Made by a program: the position numbers and the translations under genes
The notes under the pieces: model-generated
Told to the model about the DNA's origin: nothing
The model's input: the letters and a program-made list of their open reading frames with translations, nothing else
The model's database searches: none
Source: Pantoea septica
GTDB taxonomy: Bacteria; Pseudomonadota; Gammaproteobacteria; Enterobacterales; Enterobacteriaceae
Direction of reading: 5' to 3'
DNA: 64,000 nt
Assembly (NCBI RefSeq): GCF_002095575.1
Contig: NZ_MLJJ01000005.1
Location: 1 to 64,000, forward strand
Shown here: piece by piece, positions 28,987 to 40,364 of the stretch
Layout of the letters: each line of letters opens with the position of its first letter
How positions within the stretch are numbered: position 1 is the stretch's first letter

Positions 28987-30003
28987 ATGACTTTGAAACT
29001 TGGCGTTATCGGTGCCGGCGCAATCGGCCAGGAACATATTCGTCGCTGCAATAATGTCCTGCAGGGGGCAAAAGTGGTGGCGGTCTCGGATATCAACGTC
29101 GACGGCGCGCGCGCCGCGCTGCAGCGCCTGAATATCGAGGCGGAGGTCTACGCCGACGGCCACCAGGTCATCAAGTCGCCGGAAGTCGACGCGATTCTAG
29201 TGACCTCCTGGGACCCGACGCATGAAGAGTTCACGCTGGCGGCCATCGCCGCCGGCAAGCCGGTGTTCTGCGAAAAGCCGCTGGCGATGAGCGCGGAAGG
29301 CTGCCGTCGCGTGGTGGATGCGGAAATCCAGCACGGCAAGCGTCTGGTGCAGGTCGGCTTTATGCGTCCTTACGACGCGGGCTACCGCGCGCTGAAAAAA
29401 GTGATCGCCGACGGCGGCATCGGCGAGCCGCTGATGCTGCACTGCGCGCACCGCAATCCGTCGGTGCCGGAGAGCTACACCACCGACATGGCGATCACCA
29501 ACACGCTGATCCACGAGCTGGACGTGCTGCGCTGGCTGACCAACGACGACTATAAAAGCGTGCAGGTGGTCTTCCCGCGCGTAACGTCGAAATCGCATGC
29601 GCGCCTGAAAGATCCGCAAATCGTGCTGTTCGAAACGCAAAAAGGGGTGCGCATCGACGTAGAGATCTTCGTTAACTGCGCCTACGGCTACGACATCCAG
29701 TGCGAAGTCGTCGGCGAAACCGGCATCGCGAAGCTGCCGGAGCCCGCCTCGGTGCAGCTGCGCAGCGAAGCCAAACTCTCCACCACCATCCTGACCGACT
29801 GGAAAGATCGTTTTATCGAGGCGTACGACGTTGAACTGCAGGCCTTTATCAATGACGTGAAGGCGGGCGAACTGACCGGCCCGTCCGCCTGGGACGGCTT
29901 CGCCGCCTCGGTGGCCGCCGACGCCTGCCTGAAAGCGCAGCAGAGCGGCGCCATCGAGCCGGTGGAAATGCCGCCCCGCCCCGCCTTCTACGATAAGAAA
30001 TAA
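28987..30003 (+). CDS. iolG: Inositol 2-dehydrogenase
   Basis: NAD-dependent oxidation of myo-inositol to 2-keto-myo-inositol, the first pathway step. The start at 28987 ([14 protein letters not shown]) gives 338 residues, the family length, and removes seven unlikely upstream residues. The Rossmann motif GAGAIG is at 9-14, the catalytic motif EKP at 96-98, and a C-terminal GFO/IDH/MocA domain follows. It lies 58 bp after iolD and 57 bp before iolE. Confidence 0.94.
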   Translation: MTLKLGVIGAGAIGQEHIRRCNNVLQGAKVVAVSDINVDGARAALQRLNIEAEVYADGHQVIKSPEVDAILVTSWDPTHEEFTLAAIAAGKPVFCEKPLAMSAEGCRRVVDAEIQHGKRLVQVGFMRPYDAGYRALKKVIADGGIGEPLMLHCAHRNPSVPESYTTDMAITNTLIHELDVLRWLTNDDYKSVQVVFPRVTSKSHARLKDPQIVLFETQKGVRIDVEIFVNCAYGYDIQCEVVGETGIAKLPEPASVQLRSEAKLSTTILTDWKDRFIEAYDVELQAFINDVKAGELTGPSAWDGFAASVAADACLKAQQSGAIEPVEMPPRPAFYDKK

Positions 30004-30060
30004 GCGTTTCCCTTTTCTTGCGGGCGGCTGCCGCCGCCCTGACCCGTCAGGACTAAACAG

Positions 30061-30957
30061 ATGAACAAAGAGAACGTAAAACTGGCCATCGCGCCGATCG
30101 GCTGGACCAACGACGATATGCCGGAGCTGGGCAAAGAGAACACCTTTCAGCAGACGGTGAGCGAGATGGCGCTGGCGGGCTTTACCGGCAGCGAAGTCGG
30201 CAGCAAATATCCGCGCGATCCGGCGGTTCTGAAGCCGATGCTCGACATTCGCGGCATCGAAATTTGCAACGCCTGGTTCAGCACCTTTTTCGCCAACGGC
30301 GAGAAAGCCAAAACCATCGACGAATTCGTTAACCACATGAACTTCTTGCACGCCATGGGCGCGCGCGTTATCGGCTGCTCCGAGCAGAGCAAAAGCATCC
30401 AGGGCACCACGCTGCCGGTACTGGAGCAAAAGCCGATCTTTACCGACGAAGAGTGGCGCCTGACGGCCGAAGGCTATAACGAACTGGCGGAGATCGCCGC
30501 GGCGAAAGGCATGCGCGTGACGCTGCACCATCATATGGGCACCGGCATTCAGACCGTGGAAGAGATCGACCGCTTTATGGCGCTGACCAATGACAATGTC
30601 GGGCTGCTCTACGATACCGGGCATATCTACTACTCCGAAGGCTCGCAGCAGGCGATGCTCGACGTGCTGCAGAAATATCTGCCGCGTATTTTTCACGTTC
30701 ACCTGAAAGATGTCCGCGACGAGATTGTCGCCGAAGTACGCGACAACCATCTCTGCTTCCTCGACGGCGTGAAGAAAGGTACCTTCACCGTGCCAGGAGA
30801 CGGCGTGATCGACTTTAAGCCGGTATTCAAGATGCTGGACGATTACGGCTATAAGGGCTGGATGGTGGTGGAAGCCGAGCAGGATCCGGCGCTAGCCAAT
30901 CCGTTTGAATATGCGGTGAAAGCGCGCAAATATATTCGCGAGCACGCCGGGCTGTAA
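30061..30957 (+). CDS. iolE: myo-inosose-2 dehydratase
   Basis: Dehydrates 2-keto-myo-inositol to the diketone used by IolD. It has 298 residues with a xylose-isomerase-like TIM barrel. Recognised family segments are [15 protein letters not shown] at the N-terminus, [22 protein letters not shown] and HLKDVR, which supply metal ligands. It is followed by a strong terminator, so iolDGE forms one transcription unit. Confidence 0.94.
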   Translation: MNKENVKLAIAPIGWTNDDMPELGKENTFQQTVSEMALAGFTGSEVGSKYPRDPAVLKPMLDIRGIEICNAWFSTFFANGEKAKTIDEFVNHMNFLHAMGARVIGCSEQSKSIQGTTLPVLEQKPIFTDEEWRLTAEGYNELAEIAAAKGMRVTLHHHMGTGIQTVEEIDRFMALTNDNVGLLYDTGHIYYSEGSQQAMLDVLQKYLPRIFHVHLKDVRDEIVAEVRDNHLCFLDGVKKGTFTVPGDGVIDFKPVFKMLDDYGYKGWMVVEAEQDPALANPFEYAVKARKYIREHAGL

Positions 30958-30967
30958 CGTCGTTCGC

Positions 30968-31019
30968 TGGACCACCCTGCGCGCTTCACTGCCGCGCAGA
31001 GTGGTCCATTCCGCTTTTT
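30968..31019 (+). terminator. Terminator after iolDGE
   Basis: A 16-nt arm (30968-30983, TGGACCACCCTGCGCG) pairs with 30993-31008 with one mismatch around a 9-nt loop. A stretch ending in six T residues follows. Confidence 0.85.
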
Positions 31020-31186
31020 TGTCTGCTTTTCACCGCTATTCTTGCCATATTCCCTGCGTTATGTGAGGTAATTCATAAACCGATGAAATAAACCCCGCTG
31101 TGGGCGCAAACAAATGAAATTTTCCATCCATCTGGTACTATAGCGCTCATTATCCAGCCATATTTCTTTTTTGACGGGCCGAAGTA

Positions 31187-32026
31187 ATGACCAATAACCC
31201 TACTCAACTCTCCCTGTTACAGGATGATATTCGTCGCCGCTACGAAACGCTGAGCAAGCGCCTGAAGCAGGTGGCTCGTTATATTCTCGATAACAGCAAC
31301 AGCATCGCCTTTGATACCGTGGCCTCGATTGCCGCGCAGGCTGACGTGCCGCCGTCGACGCTGATTCGCTTCGCCAACGCGTTCGGCTTTAGCGGCTTCA
31401 ACGAAATGAAACAGGTTTTTCGTCAGCACCTGATGGAAGAGACGGTCAACTATACCGAGCGAGCGCGTCTGTTCCGCCAGACCGCCACCGACGACGCCGC
31501 CACCTCGCCGGAAAGCCCGGCGGAGATCCTGAATGTCTTCACGATGGTCAACAGTCAGGCATTGCAGCAGCTGGCGATGCAGGTCAATCCCGACCAGCTC
31601 AACAAAGCGGTGCAGCTGCTGAACGAGGCGGAGAATATCTACGTCATCGGCCTGCGCCGCTCGTTTAGCGTCGCCTCCTATCTGGTTTACGCGCTGCGCC
31701 ATCTTGAACGTCGCGCTTTCCTGATCGACGGCCTGGGCGGCATGTTCACCGAGCAGCTCAGTCTGGTGAACCCGAAAGATGTGGTTATCGCCATCAGCTA
31801 CTCGCCGTACGCGCGCGAAGCGGTAGAGCTGGTGGAGATGGGCGCGAAGCGCGGCGCGCATCAAATCGCCATTACCGACAGCCAGGTCAGCCCGCTGGCG
31901 GCCTTCAGCGACGTCTGCTTTGTGGTGCGAGAAGCGCAGGTGGACGGGTTCCGTTCGCAGGTCGCCTCGCTCTGCCTGGCGCAGACGCTGGCGGTGTCGC
32001 TGGCGTTGAATAACGCCAGCGCGTAA
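31187..32026 (+). CDS. iolR: RpiR-family regulator of inositol genes
   Basis: A 279-residue protein with an N-terminal RpiR helix-turn-helix domain (about 8-85, including VASIAAQADVPPSTLIRFANAFG) and a C-terminal SIS sugar-phosphate-binding domain (about 130-265). RpiR-type IolR represses inositol genes in Salmonella, and the position here between iolE and iolB supports the same role. The ligand is probably a phosphorylated pathway intermediate (inference). Its own upstream region carries two ATGAAAT motifs (31083 and 31114), suggesting autoregulation. Confidence 0.85.
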   Translation: MTNNPTQLSLLQDDIRRRYETLSKRLKQVARYILDNSNSIAFDTVASIAAQADVPPSTLIRFANAFGFSGFNEMKQVFRQHLMEETVNYTERARLFRQTATDDAATSPESPAEILNVFTMVNSQALQQLAMQVNPDQLNKAVQLLNEAENIYVIGLRRSFSVASYLVYALRHLERRAFLIDGLGGMFTEQLSLVNPKDVVIAISYSPYAREAVELVEMGAKRGAHQIAITDSQVSPLAAFSDVCFVVREAQVDGFRSQVASLCLAQTLAVSLALNNASA

Positions 32027-32045
32027 CGCCGGTTTCTCACGTTAA

Positions 32046-32075
32046 AAAGGGCAACCCCTGGGTTGCCCTTTCTTA
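32046..32075. terminator. Bidirectional terminator between iolR and iolB
   Basis: AAAGGGCAACC (32046-32056) pairs with GGTTGCCCTTT (32061-32071) around CCTG. A-rich on the left and T-rich on the right, it serves both convergent genes. Confidence 0.85.
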
Positions 32076-32094
32076 TTTCTGAACGCAGCCGCGG

Positions 32095-32910
32095 CTAGCC
32101 GCGTGGATAGCTATCGCTGTTTACCCAGGCATGATCTTTCTCCCAGGTGAATTTCCACAGCCGCACCGGGCCGGCCATCACGTTCAGATAGTAGTTGTTG
32201 TAGCCGGCAATGGTCGCCACCGGATGGTAGCCGCGCGGCACGGTCACCACGTCGCGGTTATAGGGCGCCATACACTCATCTAGCGAGCGGTCGTCGGTGT
32301 AGACGCGCTGCATGGCGAAGCCCTGCTCTGGATCGAAACGGTGATAGTAGGTCTCTTCCAGATAGGTTTCGTTTTCGCTGTTTTCTTCGTCGTGCTTATG
32401 GCTCGGATAAGAGCTGGTATCGCCTTCGTTGGTATAGACCTCGACCACCAGCAGGCTGTCGGCCGGTTTGTCGTCCGGCAGAATATTGTGCACCAGACGC
32501 TGATTGCGCCCTTTGCCGCGCTGCTCGACGCCGACGTCCGCTGGGGCGATCAGGCGCGCCGGCAGATTGCCCTGGCCAGGGGCGTTGCAGACCGCCAGCT
32601 CCAGATCGCTGTCGGCGACGATTTCCACCTCGTCGTTATGCGGCACATACACCGAATAAGGCGGTACGCGCTCGAAGGGCGACATGCGCTTGCCAATGCC
32701 GGGAAATTCAGCGTGGCGCGTTTTCACCGAGGCGAGCCCCGCGACCAGCACCAGGCAAAGTTCTTTATCGCCGCTGCTTAGCCGCAGCCTGTCGCCTTTT
32801 TTCAACAGATAGGCGTCAAAACCGACATAGCGCCATCCCGCGCTTTCCGGGGTGACATGCTGGATGCGGCCGCTGGCGTCCGGCTGCTGCGCTTTTGCAA
32901 GAAAAGACAT
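32095..32910 (-). CDS. iolB: 5-deoxy-glucuronate isomerase
   Basis: Converts 5-deoxy-glucuronate to 2-deoxy-5-keto-gluconate. The start at 32910 (MSFLAKAQQPDASG) gives 271 residues, with a GGAGAG ribosome site; six extra upstream residues in the open frame are unsupported. A double cupin fold is expected. The metal-site segment YPSHKHDEEN and the C-terminal VPRGYHPVATIAGYNNYYLN are family hallmarks. Transcribed with iolA. Confidence 0.94.
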   Translation of the reverse strand: MSFLAKAQQPDASGRIQHVTPESAGWRYVGFDAYLLKKGDRLRLSSGDKELCLVLVAGLASVKTRHAEFPGIGKRMSPFERVPPYSVYVPHNDEVEIVADSDLELAVCNAPGQGNLPARLIAPADVGVEQRGKGRNQRLVHNILPDDKPADSLLVVEVYTNEGDTSSYPSHKHDEENSENETYLEETYYHRFDPEQGFAMQRVYTDDRSLDECMAPYNRDVVTVPRGYHPVATIAGYNNYYLNVMAGPVRLWKFTWEKDHAWVNSDSYPRG

Positions 32911-32993
32911 CCTACTCTCCTTTTTCAATCTGCAAACAAGCCGCTACAGGCGCGTCGCCGCAGGCCTGTAGCGGTAATAATGGCATTATGGGT

Positions 32994-34499
<1,506 letters not shown>

Positions 34500-34900
34500 T
34501 TCATAGCCTCTTAAGATGTGTAAGTTCCCTGCAGAGCCTTAGCGTGACGCCACGCTGTCTGACCAGGCAAAACCAAAGCATGCAATGAAGCTATTACAGT
34601 GAAATAAATTTTTCAAATAAAAGTTTTTGAAAAATTCCCTTTTAGCGGCATGGATCGCATTTTTACCGCTGGCGTAAAAAACCGCGCGCTGTAAGGGCGC
34701 AGAGTGAATGTCGCTATGCGAAACAAGCGCGATTTGCCGTTAATCAGAAGGGACGAAAGCGGCGTGGCGGAGGCGCAAAATGAAATTAATGCGAGGCAGA
34801 TCTCAACCTTTACATTTCATAATTCACTATTTATGAAATAAATGTTTTCTTTGCCGTCAGCTTATTCCCTTATCTCTTGCATCGCTACAGGAGCCGCAGC
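34500..34900. promoter_or_regulatory. Divergent iolA/iolI control region with inverted ATTTCATAA motif
   Basis: 401 bp without a gene. ATTTCATAA (34814-34822) and TTATGAAAT (34831-34839) form a perfect 9-bp inverted repeat with an 8-bp centre, about 60 bp before iolI. Further copies of the core motif are GTGAAAT (34599-34605) and ATGAAAT (34780-34786). Base composition is AT-rich near both genes and GC-rich between. It is the best candidate IolR operator in the cluster. Confidence 0.55.
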
Positions 34901-35716
34901 ATGGCCATCGATCCGACCCGTTTCTGTATTAACCGTAAAATTGCGCCGAACCTCTCGTTAGAAGCCTTTTTCCAGCTGGTTCAGCGCCTGGGGCTGAACA
35001 AGGTAGAGTTGCGTAACGACATGCCGAGCGGAAAGGTGTGCGACGACCTGACCGGCGAGCAGACGCGCGAGCTGATAGCGAAATACAACATTGACGTAGT
35101 GACTATTAACGCGCTCTACCCCTTTAACCGCGTGGATGAGACGCTGCTGGCCAAAGCCGACGCGCTGCTGCGCGACGCGCAGGCGATCGGCGCCAGAGCG
35201 CTGGTGATGTGCCCGCTGAACGAAGGCGTCGAGATTACGCCGGAGGAGACGCTGGCAGCGCTCCGCACGCTGGCGCCGCGCTTTGCGCAGCATGGCGTGC
35301 AGGGGCTGGTCGAGCCGCTGGGCTTTCCGGTCAGTTCGCTGCGATCGGCAGTGCAGGCGCAGCAGCTGATCCGCGACGCGCAGGCGCCGTTCAGGCTGGT
35401 GATCGACACCTTCCACCACCATCTGTATGAGCATGCCGAGCAGGAGTTTCCGGCGGAGATCGACGTCGAGATGATTGGCCTGGTGCATCTTTCCGGCGTG
35501 GAAGACAGGCGCGCCACCGCCGAACTCACCGATGAAGAGCGCATTATGCTGAGCGATCGCGACGTGCTGAACAGCGTGGCGCAGGTGAAGCGGCTGGAGA
35601 TGCTCGGCTATAAAGGCGTCTACGCCTTTGAGCCTTTTTCCTCCGAGCTTAACGGCTGGACCCCCGCTGAAATTGAGCGCCAGATCCGCCACAGCATCGC
35701 GCTGCTGCAGGCCTGA
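34901..35716 (+). CDS. iolI: IolI-like sugar-phosphate isomerase/epimerase family protein
   Basis: A 271-residue xylose-isomerase-like TIM barrel starting at 34901 after an AGGAG site. Its layout resembles 2-keto-myo-inositol isomerase IolI: an early ELRNDMPSGK strand, VVTINALYPFN, a Glu in LVEPLGFP, DTFHHH and a terminal FEPFSSE, which would supply metal ligands. Position beside the iol genes and the shared motif upstream support a role with D-chiro- or scyllo-inositol. The exact substrate is inferred; a neighbouring epimerase activity is possible. Confidence 0.75.
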   Translation: MAIDPTRFCINRKIAPNLSLEAFFQLVQRLGLNKVELRNDMPSGKVCDDLTGEQTRELIAKYNIDVVTINALYPFNRVDETLLAKADALLRDAQAIGARALVMCPLNEGVEITPEETLAALRTLAPRFAQHGVQGLVEPLGFPVSSLRSAVQAQQLIRDAQAPFRLVIDTFHHHLYEHAEQEFPAEIDVEMIGLVHLSGVEDRRATAELTDEERIMLSDRDVLNSVAQVKRLEMLGYKGVYAFEPFSSELNGWTPAEIERQIRHSIALLQA

Positions 35717-35808
35717 CTTTCGCGCGGCGGGCTCCCCGTTCGCCGCGTCGCCCTACCCTTATCTGTGTCTTGCGACACTTTTTTGGCCTCGGTCGGAGGC
35801 CGCTTTTT

Positions 35809-37026
35809 TTAACTCTGCTTCGCCTCTTCCGACGCCGTCGGCAGCCGACGCGCCAGCCGCAGCGTGCAGAACAACCCCAGACAGACCAGCAGCGCCGTCA
35901 GCAGATAGACCAGCGGCACGCCCGCAAAGCTCATGATAAAGCCCGCAATCGGACCGGTGATCCCCAGCGCTAAATCCATAAAGGCGGTGTAGGTCGCCAG
36001 CGCGCTGCCCTGATTCGCCTGCGGCACCGCTTTCACCGCCACCACGCCAAGCGCCGGGAAGACCAGCGAAAAGCCAGCGCCGGTCAGCAGCGCGCCGGTT
36101 TTCGCCATCCAGGGCTCGAACGCGCCCGCCACCAGAAACAAACCGGCCGCTTCCACCGCCAGACAGGCAGCCGCGACGCGCAGCCCGCCGAAGCGGTTAA
36201 TCGCGTTGGGAAAGAGCAGCCGCGTGCCGACAAAGGCGGCGCTAAACAGCGTCAGCGCGAAGGCTGCGCCGTCCCAGCCTTTCGCCTGATAGAAGAGTGT
36301 AATAAAGGTGGCGATGACGCCGAACCCCGCCGATCCCATCGCCAGAATCAGACCGAAGCCGTAAATTTTGCCGAGCACGTCGCGAAACGGCAGCGGCCGC
36401 GCGCGGCTGCCCTTTACCGCCGGACGCGGCAGCGCCAGCGCTATCGCCAGCGCGCAGATGGCGATGATGACCACAGAGAGCAGCAGCAGCCCGCCCTGCC
36501 GATAGATAATGACGCCAAGCGGCGCGCCCAGCGCCATCGCGCCATAGGTGCAGATGCCGTTCCACGAGATAACGCGACCGATATGCAGCGAGCCGACCCG
36601 CGCCACGCCCCATAGCGAGGTGCCGGTACCGGTAAAACTTTGGCCGACCCCAAGAATCACGCGTCCTGTGCAGAGCAGCGCCAGGCTGGCGACAGGCGAA
36701 GCGGAAAGCCAGGTCGCCAGCAGATAGCAGAGGCCGCTGAGCAACACGCCCGCCAGCCCCAGCACCACGATGCGCTTCGGCCCCCAGATATCGGCGTAGC
36801 GCCCGGCATGGGGACGGCTCAGCAGCGTCGCCACATATTGCAGGCTGATCACGACGCCCGCCCAGAAGGCGCTGTAGCCGAGCTCGTCATGCACCAGGCC
36901 CGGCAGCACCGCCAGCTGCAGGCCGATGGTGAGGTAGCTGGCGAAGTTGTAGATCACGATAGAGATAATCAGCAGGGTTAAGCCGATACCCTTATGGGCC
37001 GGTTCCGCTGCAGGTTGATCTGGCAT
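35809..37026 (-). CDS. yhhS: MFS transporter YhhS
   Basis: A 405-residue, twelve-helix major facilitator, equal in length to E. coli YhhS. Segments such as NFASYLTIGL, SRPHAGRYAD, GRVILGVGQSF and AGFSLVFPALGVVAVKAVPQ are shared with that protein. It belongs to the conserved core and is divergent from yhhT, so it should not be read as the inositol transporter although it borders that cluster. Confidence 0.9.
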   Translation of the reverse strand: MPDQPAAEPAHKGIGLTLLIISIVIYNFASYLTIGLQLAVLPGLVHDELGYSAFWAGVVISLQYVATLLSRPHAGRYADIWGPKRIVVLGLAGVLLSGLCYLLATWLSASPVASLALLCTGRVILGVGQSFTGTGTSLWGVARVGSLHIGRVISWNGICTYGAMALGAPLGVIIYRQGGLLLLSVVIIAICALAIALALPRPAVKGSRARPLPFRDVLGKIYGFGLILAMGSAGFGVIATFITLFYQAKGWDGAAFALTLFSAAFVGTRLLFPNAINRFGGLRVAAACLAVEAAGLFLVAGAFEPWMAKTGALLTGAGFSLVFPALGVVAVKAVPQANQGSALATYTAFMDLALGITGPIAGFIMSFAGVPLVYLLTALLVCLGLFCTLRLARRLPTASEEAKQS

Positions 37027-37235
37027 GACAAAGCGCGCTCGTGGTTGACTGAATTTACTCTACAGCTTGCCACCATAAGCGGAATATTTCGAGCCGCCGC
37101 CAGAGAATCGATCGGCAGTGGGATTCCGGCCAGGGTGAAAAAGTCTGATTATCGCTGCGCTTTTATAGAATAATCAGGCGTTTAATTACCATTCAGCTAC
37201 ACTATTCTCTGCGGTCTGGCTTTTCAGGAGAGGGG

Positions 37236-38282
37236 ATGAGCGAACAACAGCAGGAAAAAATCGGGCAAAATATTCTGACTAAGCTGGCGATGCTGGTGAT
37301 TATTCTCGCCGGGATCCGCGCCGCCTCCGATATTATGGTGCCCTTCTTACTGGCCGCCTTTTTCGCCATCGTGCTCAATCCTATTGTCACCTTCCTGATG
37401 CGGCGCGGCTGGCGGCGCGGGCTGGCGATCACGGTGGTGATTACGGTGATATTTATCGTGATTTTGCTACTGGTGGCGGTGCTGGCCAGTTCGGTGAGCG
37501 AATTCTCCGATATCTACCCGCAGCTGCGCGCCACTCTGGAACAGAAGATGAGCGTGGTGCAGCACCTGGCGTCAGGTATCGGTATTCACGTTTCCACTAA
37601 TACGCTGGTGCAGCGCTTCGATCCCAATATGCTGATGTCGTTCGCCACCGTCGCGCTGACGCAGTTCTCCGGCATGATGAGCAACTTCGTGCTGCTGATC
37701 CTGACCGTGGTCTTTATGCTGTTCGAAGTGCACCACCTGCCTTACAAGATGCGTAATGCGCTGACCAACCCGCAGATCCGCATTGCCGGGCTGCACCGGG
37801 CGCTGAAAGGCGTGACGCACTATCTGGCGCTGAAGACGCTGATCAGCCTCATTACCGGCGTGTCGGTATGGGGCTGCCTGTTTCTGCTCGATATCAAATT
37901 CGCGCTGCTGTGGGGCGTGGTGGCGTTTATTCTTAACTACATTCCCAATATCGGCCCGATTATCGCCGGCGTTCCGCCGGTGCTGCAGGCGCTGCTGCTC
38001 AACAGCCCCTACGACGCGATGCTGGTGGCGGCGCTGTTTACCGCGATTCATATGGTGTTCGGCAATATGCTGGAACCGCGCGTGATGGGGCGCGGGCTGG
38101 GGCTCTCGACGCTGGTGGTATTTCTGTCGCTGATCTTCTGGGGCTGGCTGCTCGGCCCGGTCGGCATGCTGCTCTCGGTGCCGCTGACCAGCATCACCAA
38201 AATCCTGATGGAAACCACGCCGGGCGGCAGCCGGCTGGCGATTATGCTCGGCGCCGGCCGCCCTAAACGGCATAAAATCTAG
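37236..38282 (+). CDS. yhhT: AI-2E family transporter YhhT
   Basis: A 348-residue inner-membrane protein of the AI-2E/PerM family. N-terminal helices, a central soluble loop and a C-terminal block with GVVAFILNYIPNIGPIIAG and MEPRVMG-like LEPRVMGRGLGLS are typical. The substrate of E. coli YhhT is not established. The stop overlaps the end of the convergent gntR-type gene. Confidence 0.9.
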   Translation: MSEQQQEKIGQNILTKLAMLVIILAGIRAASDIMVPFLLAAFFAIVLNPIVTFLMRRGWRRGLAITVVITVIFIVILLLVAVLASSVSEFSDIYPQLRATLEQKMSVVQHLASGIGIHVSTNTLVQRFDPNMLMSFATVALTQFSGMMSNFVLLILTVVFMLFEVHHLPYKMRNALTNPQIRIAGLHRALKGVTHYLALKTLISLITGVSVWGCLFLLDIKFALLWGVVAFILNYIPNIGPIIAGVPPVLQALLLNSPYDAMLVAALFTAIHMVFGNMLEPRVMGRGLGLSTLVVFLSLIFWGWLLGPVGMLLSVPLTSITKILMETTPGGSRLAIMLGAGRPKRHKI

Positions 38283-38962
38283 CCCAGCAGCCGCTGCTTC
38301 ACCTGCGCCAGATGGCTCTCCATCGCAGCGCGCGCGGCGGCGGCGTCGCCTGCGCAGATAGCCGCGGCAATCTGCTGATGGTCGCGGTTCATCTCATCGG
38401 TAAAGGCGTTATCGGCAAAATGGCGCTCCAGCCGCCGGAAGCGCGCGCTGTCGCGCTTGTTCCAGAGAAATTCCATCATCTCGCGCAGGACCTCGTTACC
38501 GCTCATTTCGCCAATCAGCAGATGAAAGCCCTTGTCCTGCTCGAGAAATTCCGCGTCGTTGGCACGGTAGCGCAGCAGCGTATCGGCCAGCAAGCGGAGC
38601 TGTTCACGCTGCGCCGGGCTGCCGTTGCGCGCCGCCATCTCCGCCAGCATGCCCTCGAAAGCGAGACGCGCCTGCAACAGATCTTCCAGACTGTAATCCG
38701 CCTCCGCCGCGGGCGTGCTGGCGGACGGCAGCGGCTGCATCGCGAAGACGCCGTTGCCGGTGCGAATATCCACCCAGCCGGTCATCTCCAGCGCGATCAG
38801 CGCCTCGCGCACCGAGGAGCGGCTGACCCCCAACTGCTTCGCCAGCTCGCGCTCCGGCGGCAGCGCCGCGCCTGGGGCGAATTCGCCGCGTTGAATGCTT
38901 TCCACGATCGCGTTGGCAATCTGGCGATAAAGACGTTCCGTTTTTAGCACAGGCAGCGCCAT
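38279..38962 (-). CDS. FadR/GntR-family regulator, probably of hexuronate use
   Basis: A 227-residue regulator starting at 38962 (MALPVLKTERLYRQIANAI) with AGGAG upstream; the frame to 38998 adds 12 unsupported residues. Residues about 8-75 are a GntR winged helix (PPERELAKQLGVSRSSVREAL). Residues about 95-220 are an all-helical FCD effector domain. It is divergent from uxuA by 167 bp, so it likely responds to a hexuronate or fructuronate, like UxuR/ExuR. Which of these it is cannot be decided here. Confidence 0.85.
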   Translation of the reverse strand: MALPVLKTERLYRQIANAIVESIQRGEFAPGAALPPERELAKQLGVSRSSVREALIALEMTGWVDIRTGNGVFAMQPLPSASTPAAEADYSLEDLLQARLAFEGMLAEMAARNGSPAQREQLRLLADTLLRYRANDAEFLEQDKGFHLLIGEMSGNEVLREMMEFLWNKRDSARFRRLERHFADNAFTDEMNRDHQQIAAAICAGDAAAARAAMESHLAQVKQRLLG

Positions 38963-39079
38963 ATTTTTTCTCCTGTCAGCAGCGGTGCAGCGTACCACAG
39001 GCCGCGCGCGCTTTCCGACCGACGCAATTCACTGCGCTGCGATCGCGATCACGGCCTTTCTCGTCAGGCTAGCATACTC

Positions 39080-39108
39080 TTGGCCCAGCGGCCTGACCAC
39101 TGGGCCAA
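39080..39108. promoter_or_regulatory. Inverted repeat upstream of uxuA, candidate operator
   Basis: TTGGCCCAG (39080-39088) and CTGGGCCAA (39100-39108) are perfectly complementary with an 11-bp centre, 21 bp before the uxuA start. It may be the operator of the divergent FadR-type regulator or a leader hairpin close to the ribosome site. Confidence 0.5.
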
Positions 39109-39129
39109 ATCTGCGGCTAAGGAGTAAAA

Positions 39130-40314
39130 ATGGAACATACATGGCGCTGGTATGGCCCCAACGATCCGGTTTCGTTAGACGATGCGCGCCAGGCGGGCGC
39201 GACCGGCATTGTGACCGCGTTGCACCATATTCCCAACGGCGATGTCTGGCCGGTGGAGGAGATTAAAGCGCGTCAGGCGCTGCTGGCGGAAAAAAATCTG
39301 GTCTGGTCAGTAGTCGAAAGCATCCCGGTGCACGAGGCGATCAAAACGCAGCGCGGCGACTATCAGCGCTATATCGCCAACTATCAGCAGTCGATACGCA
39401 ATCTGGCGGCCTGCGGCGTCGAGACGGTGTGCTACAACTTTATGCCGGTGCTCGACTGGACGCGCACCGATCTCGCCTGGACGCTGCCGGACGGCGCCAA
39501 AGCGCTGCGCTTCGACGCGGACGCCTTCGCCGCCTTCGAACTGCATATTTTGCAGCGCCCCGGCGCGCAGCAGGATTATTCAGCAGCGGAGCAAGAGGCG
39601 GCTGCGCGCTGCTTCGCCGCCATGAGCGACGAGGATAAAGCGCTGCTGACGCGCAATATTATCGCCGGCCTGCCGGGCGCGGAGGAAGGTTATACGCTGG
39701 ATCAGTTCCGCGCGCAGCTGGCGCAGTACGACGGCATCGACAAAGCGAAGCTGCGTGAACATATGGCGGCCTTTCTGCGCGCCATTGTGCCGGTCGCCGA
39801 AGAGGTCGGCATCAAGCTGGCCGTGCACCCGGACGATCCGCCGCGCCCGATTCTCGGCCTGCCGCGTATTATCTCCACGGAAGAGGATATGCAGTGGCTG
39901 AAAGAGACGGTAGACAGTCTGCACAACGGCTTCTGCTTCTGCACCGGCTCTTACGGCGTGCGCGCCGACAATAACCTGACGCAGATGGCGGCGCGGTTCG
40001 CGGATCGCATTAACTTTATCCATCTGCGCGCCACGCAGCGCGAAGCCAACCCCAACAGCTTCCACGAGGCGGCGCATCTGGCGGGTGACGTCGACATGGT
40101 GGGCGTGATCAGGGTAATTCTGGCGGAAGAGCAGCGCCGTCGCCGCGCGGGCGAGAAGCATGCCATCCCGATGCGGCCCGATCACGGCCATCAGATGCTC
40201 GACGACCTGCACAAGCGCACCAATCCAGGCTATTCGGCGATAGGTCGCCTGAAAGGACTGGCAGAGTTGCGCGGCGTCGAGCTGGCGCTGCGCCAGACGC
40301 TGTTCAACGATTAA
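39130..40314 (+). CDS. uxuA: Mannonate dehydratase
   Basis: Dehydrates D-mannonate to 2-keto-3-deoxygluconate in glucuronate breakdown. The 394 residues equal E. coli UxuA, with near-identical stretches such as [38 protein letters not shown] and [13 protein letters not shown]. An AAGGAG ribosome site precedes the ATG. uxuB and uxaC are not in the window, so the rest of the pathway lies elsewhere. Confidence 0.96.
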   Translation: MEHTWRWYGPNDPVSLDDARQAGATGIVTALHHIPNGDVWPVEEIKARQALLAEKNLVWSVVESIPVHEAIKTQRGDYQRYIANYQQSIRNLAACGVETVCYNFMPVLDWTRTDLAWTLPDGAKALRFDADAFAAFELHILQRPGAQQDYSAAEQEAAARCFAAMSDEDKALLTRNIIAGLPGAEEGYTLDQFRAQLAQYDGIDKAKLREHMAAFLRAIVPVAEEVGIKLAVHPDDPPRPILGLPRIISTEEDMQWLKETVDSLHNGFCFCTGSYGVRADNNLTQMAARFADRINFIHLRATQREANPNSFHEAAHLAGDVDMVGVIRVILAEEQRRRRAGEKHAIPMRPDHGHQMLDDLHKRTNPGYSAIGRLKGLAELRGVELALRQTLFND

Positions 40315-40324
40315 TACAGGGCAA

Positions 40325-40364
40325 AACAGGGCATGGGCGACATAACGCAGCCTTGTGCCCTGTT
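40325..40364. terminator. Possible terminator between uxuA and the binding-protein gene
   Basis: AACAGGGCA (40325-40333) pairs with TGCCCTGTT (40356-40364) across a 22-nt loop in the gap between two convergent genes. There is no real T-run, so confidence is low. Confidence 0.35.

Noticed and set aside
29197..30750. 517-codon minus-strand frame over iolG/iolE
   Set aside because: Shadow of two well-supported inositol genes; composition is typical of antisense GC-rich DNA.
35809..37026. yhhS as the missing inositol transporter
   Set aside because: Sequence, length and divergent pairing with yhhT match the conserved core gene; position beside iolI alone is not evidence.
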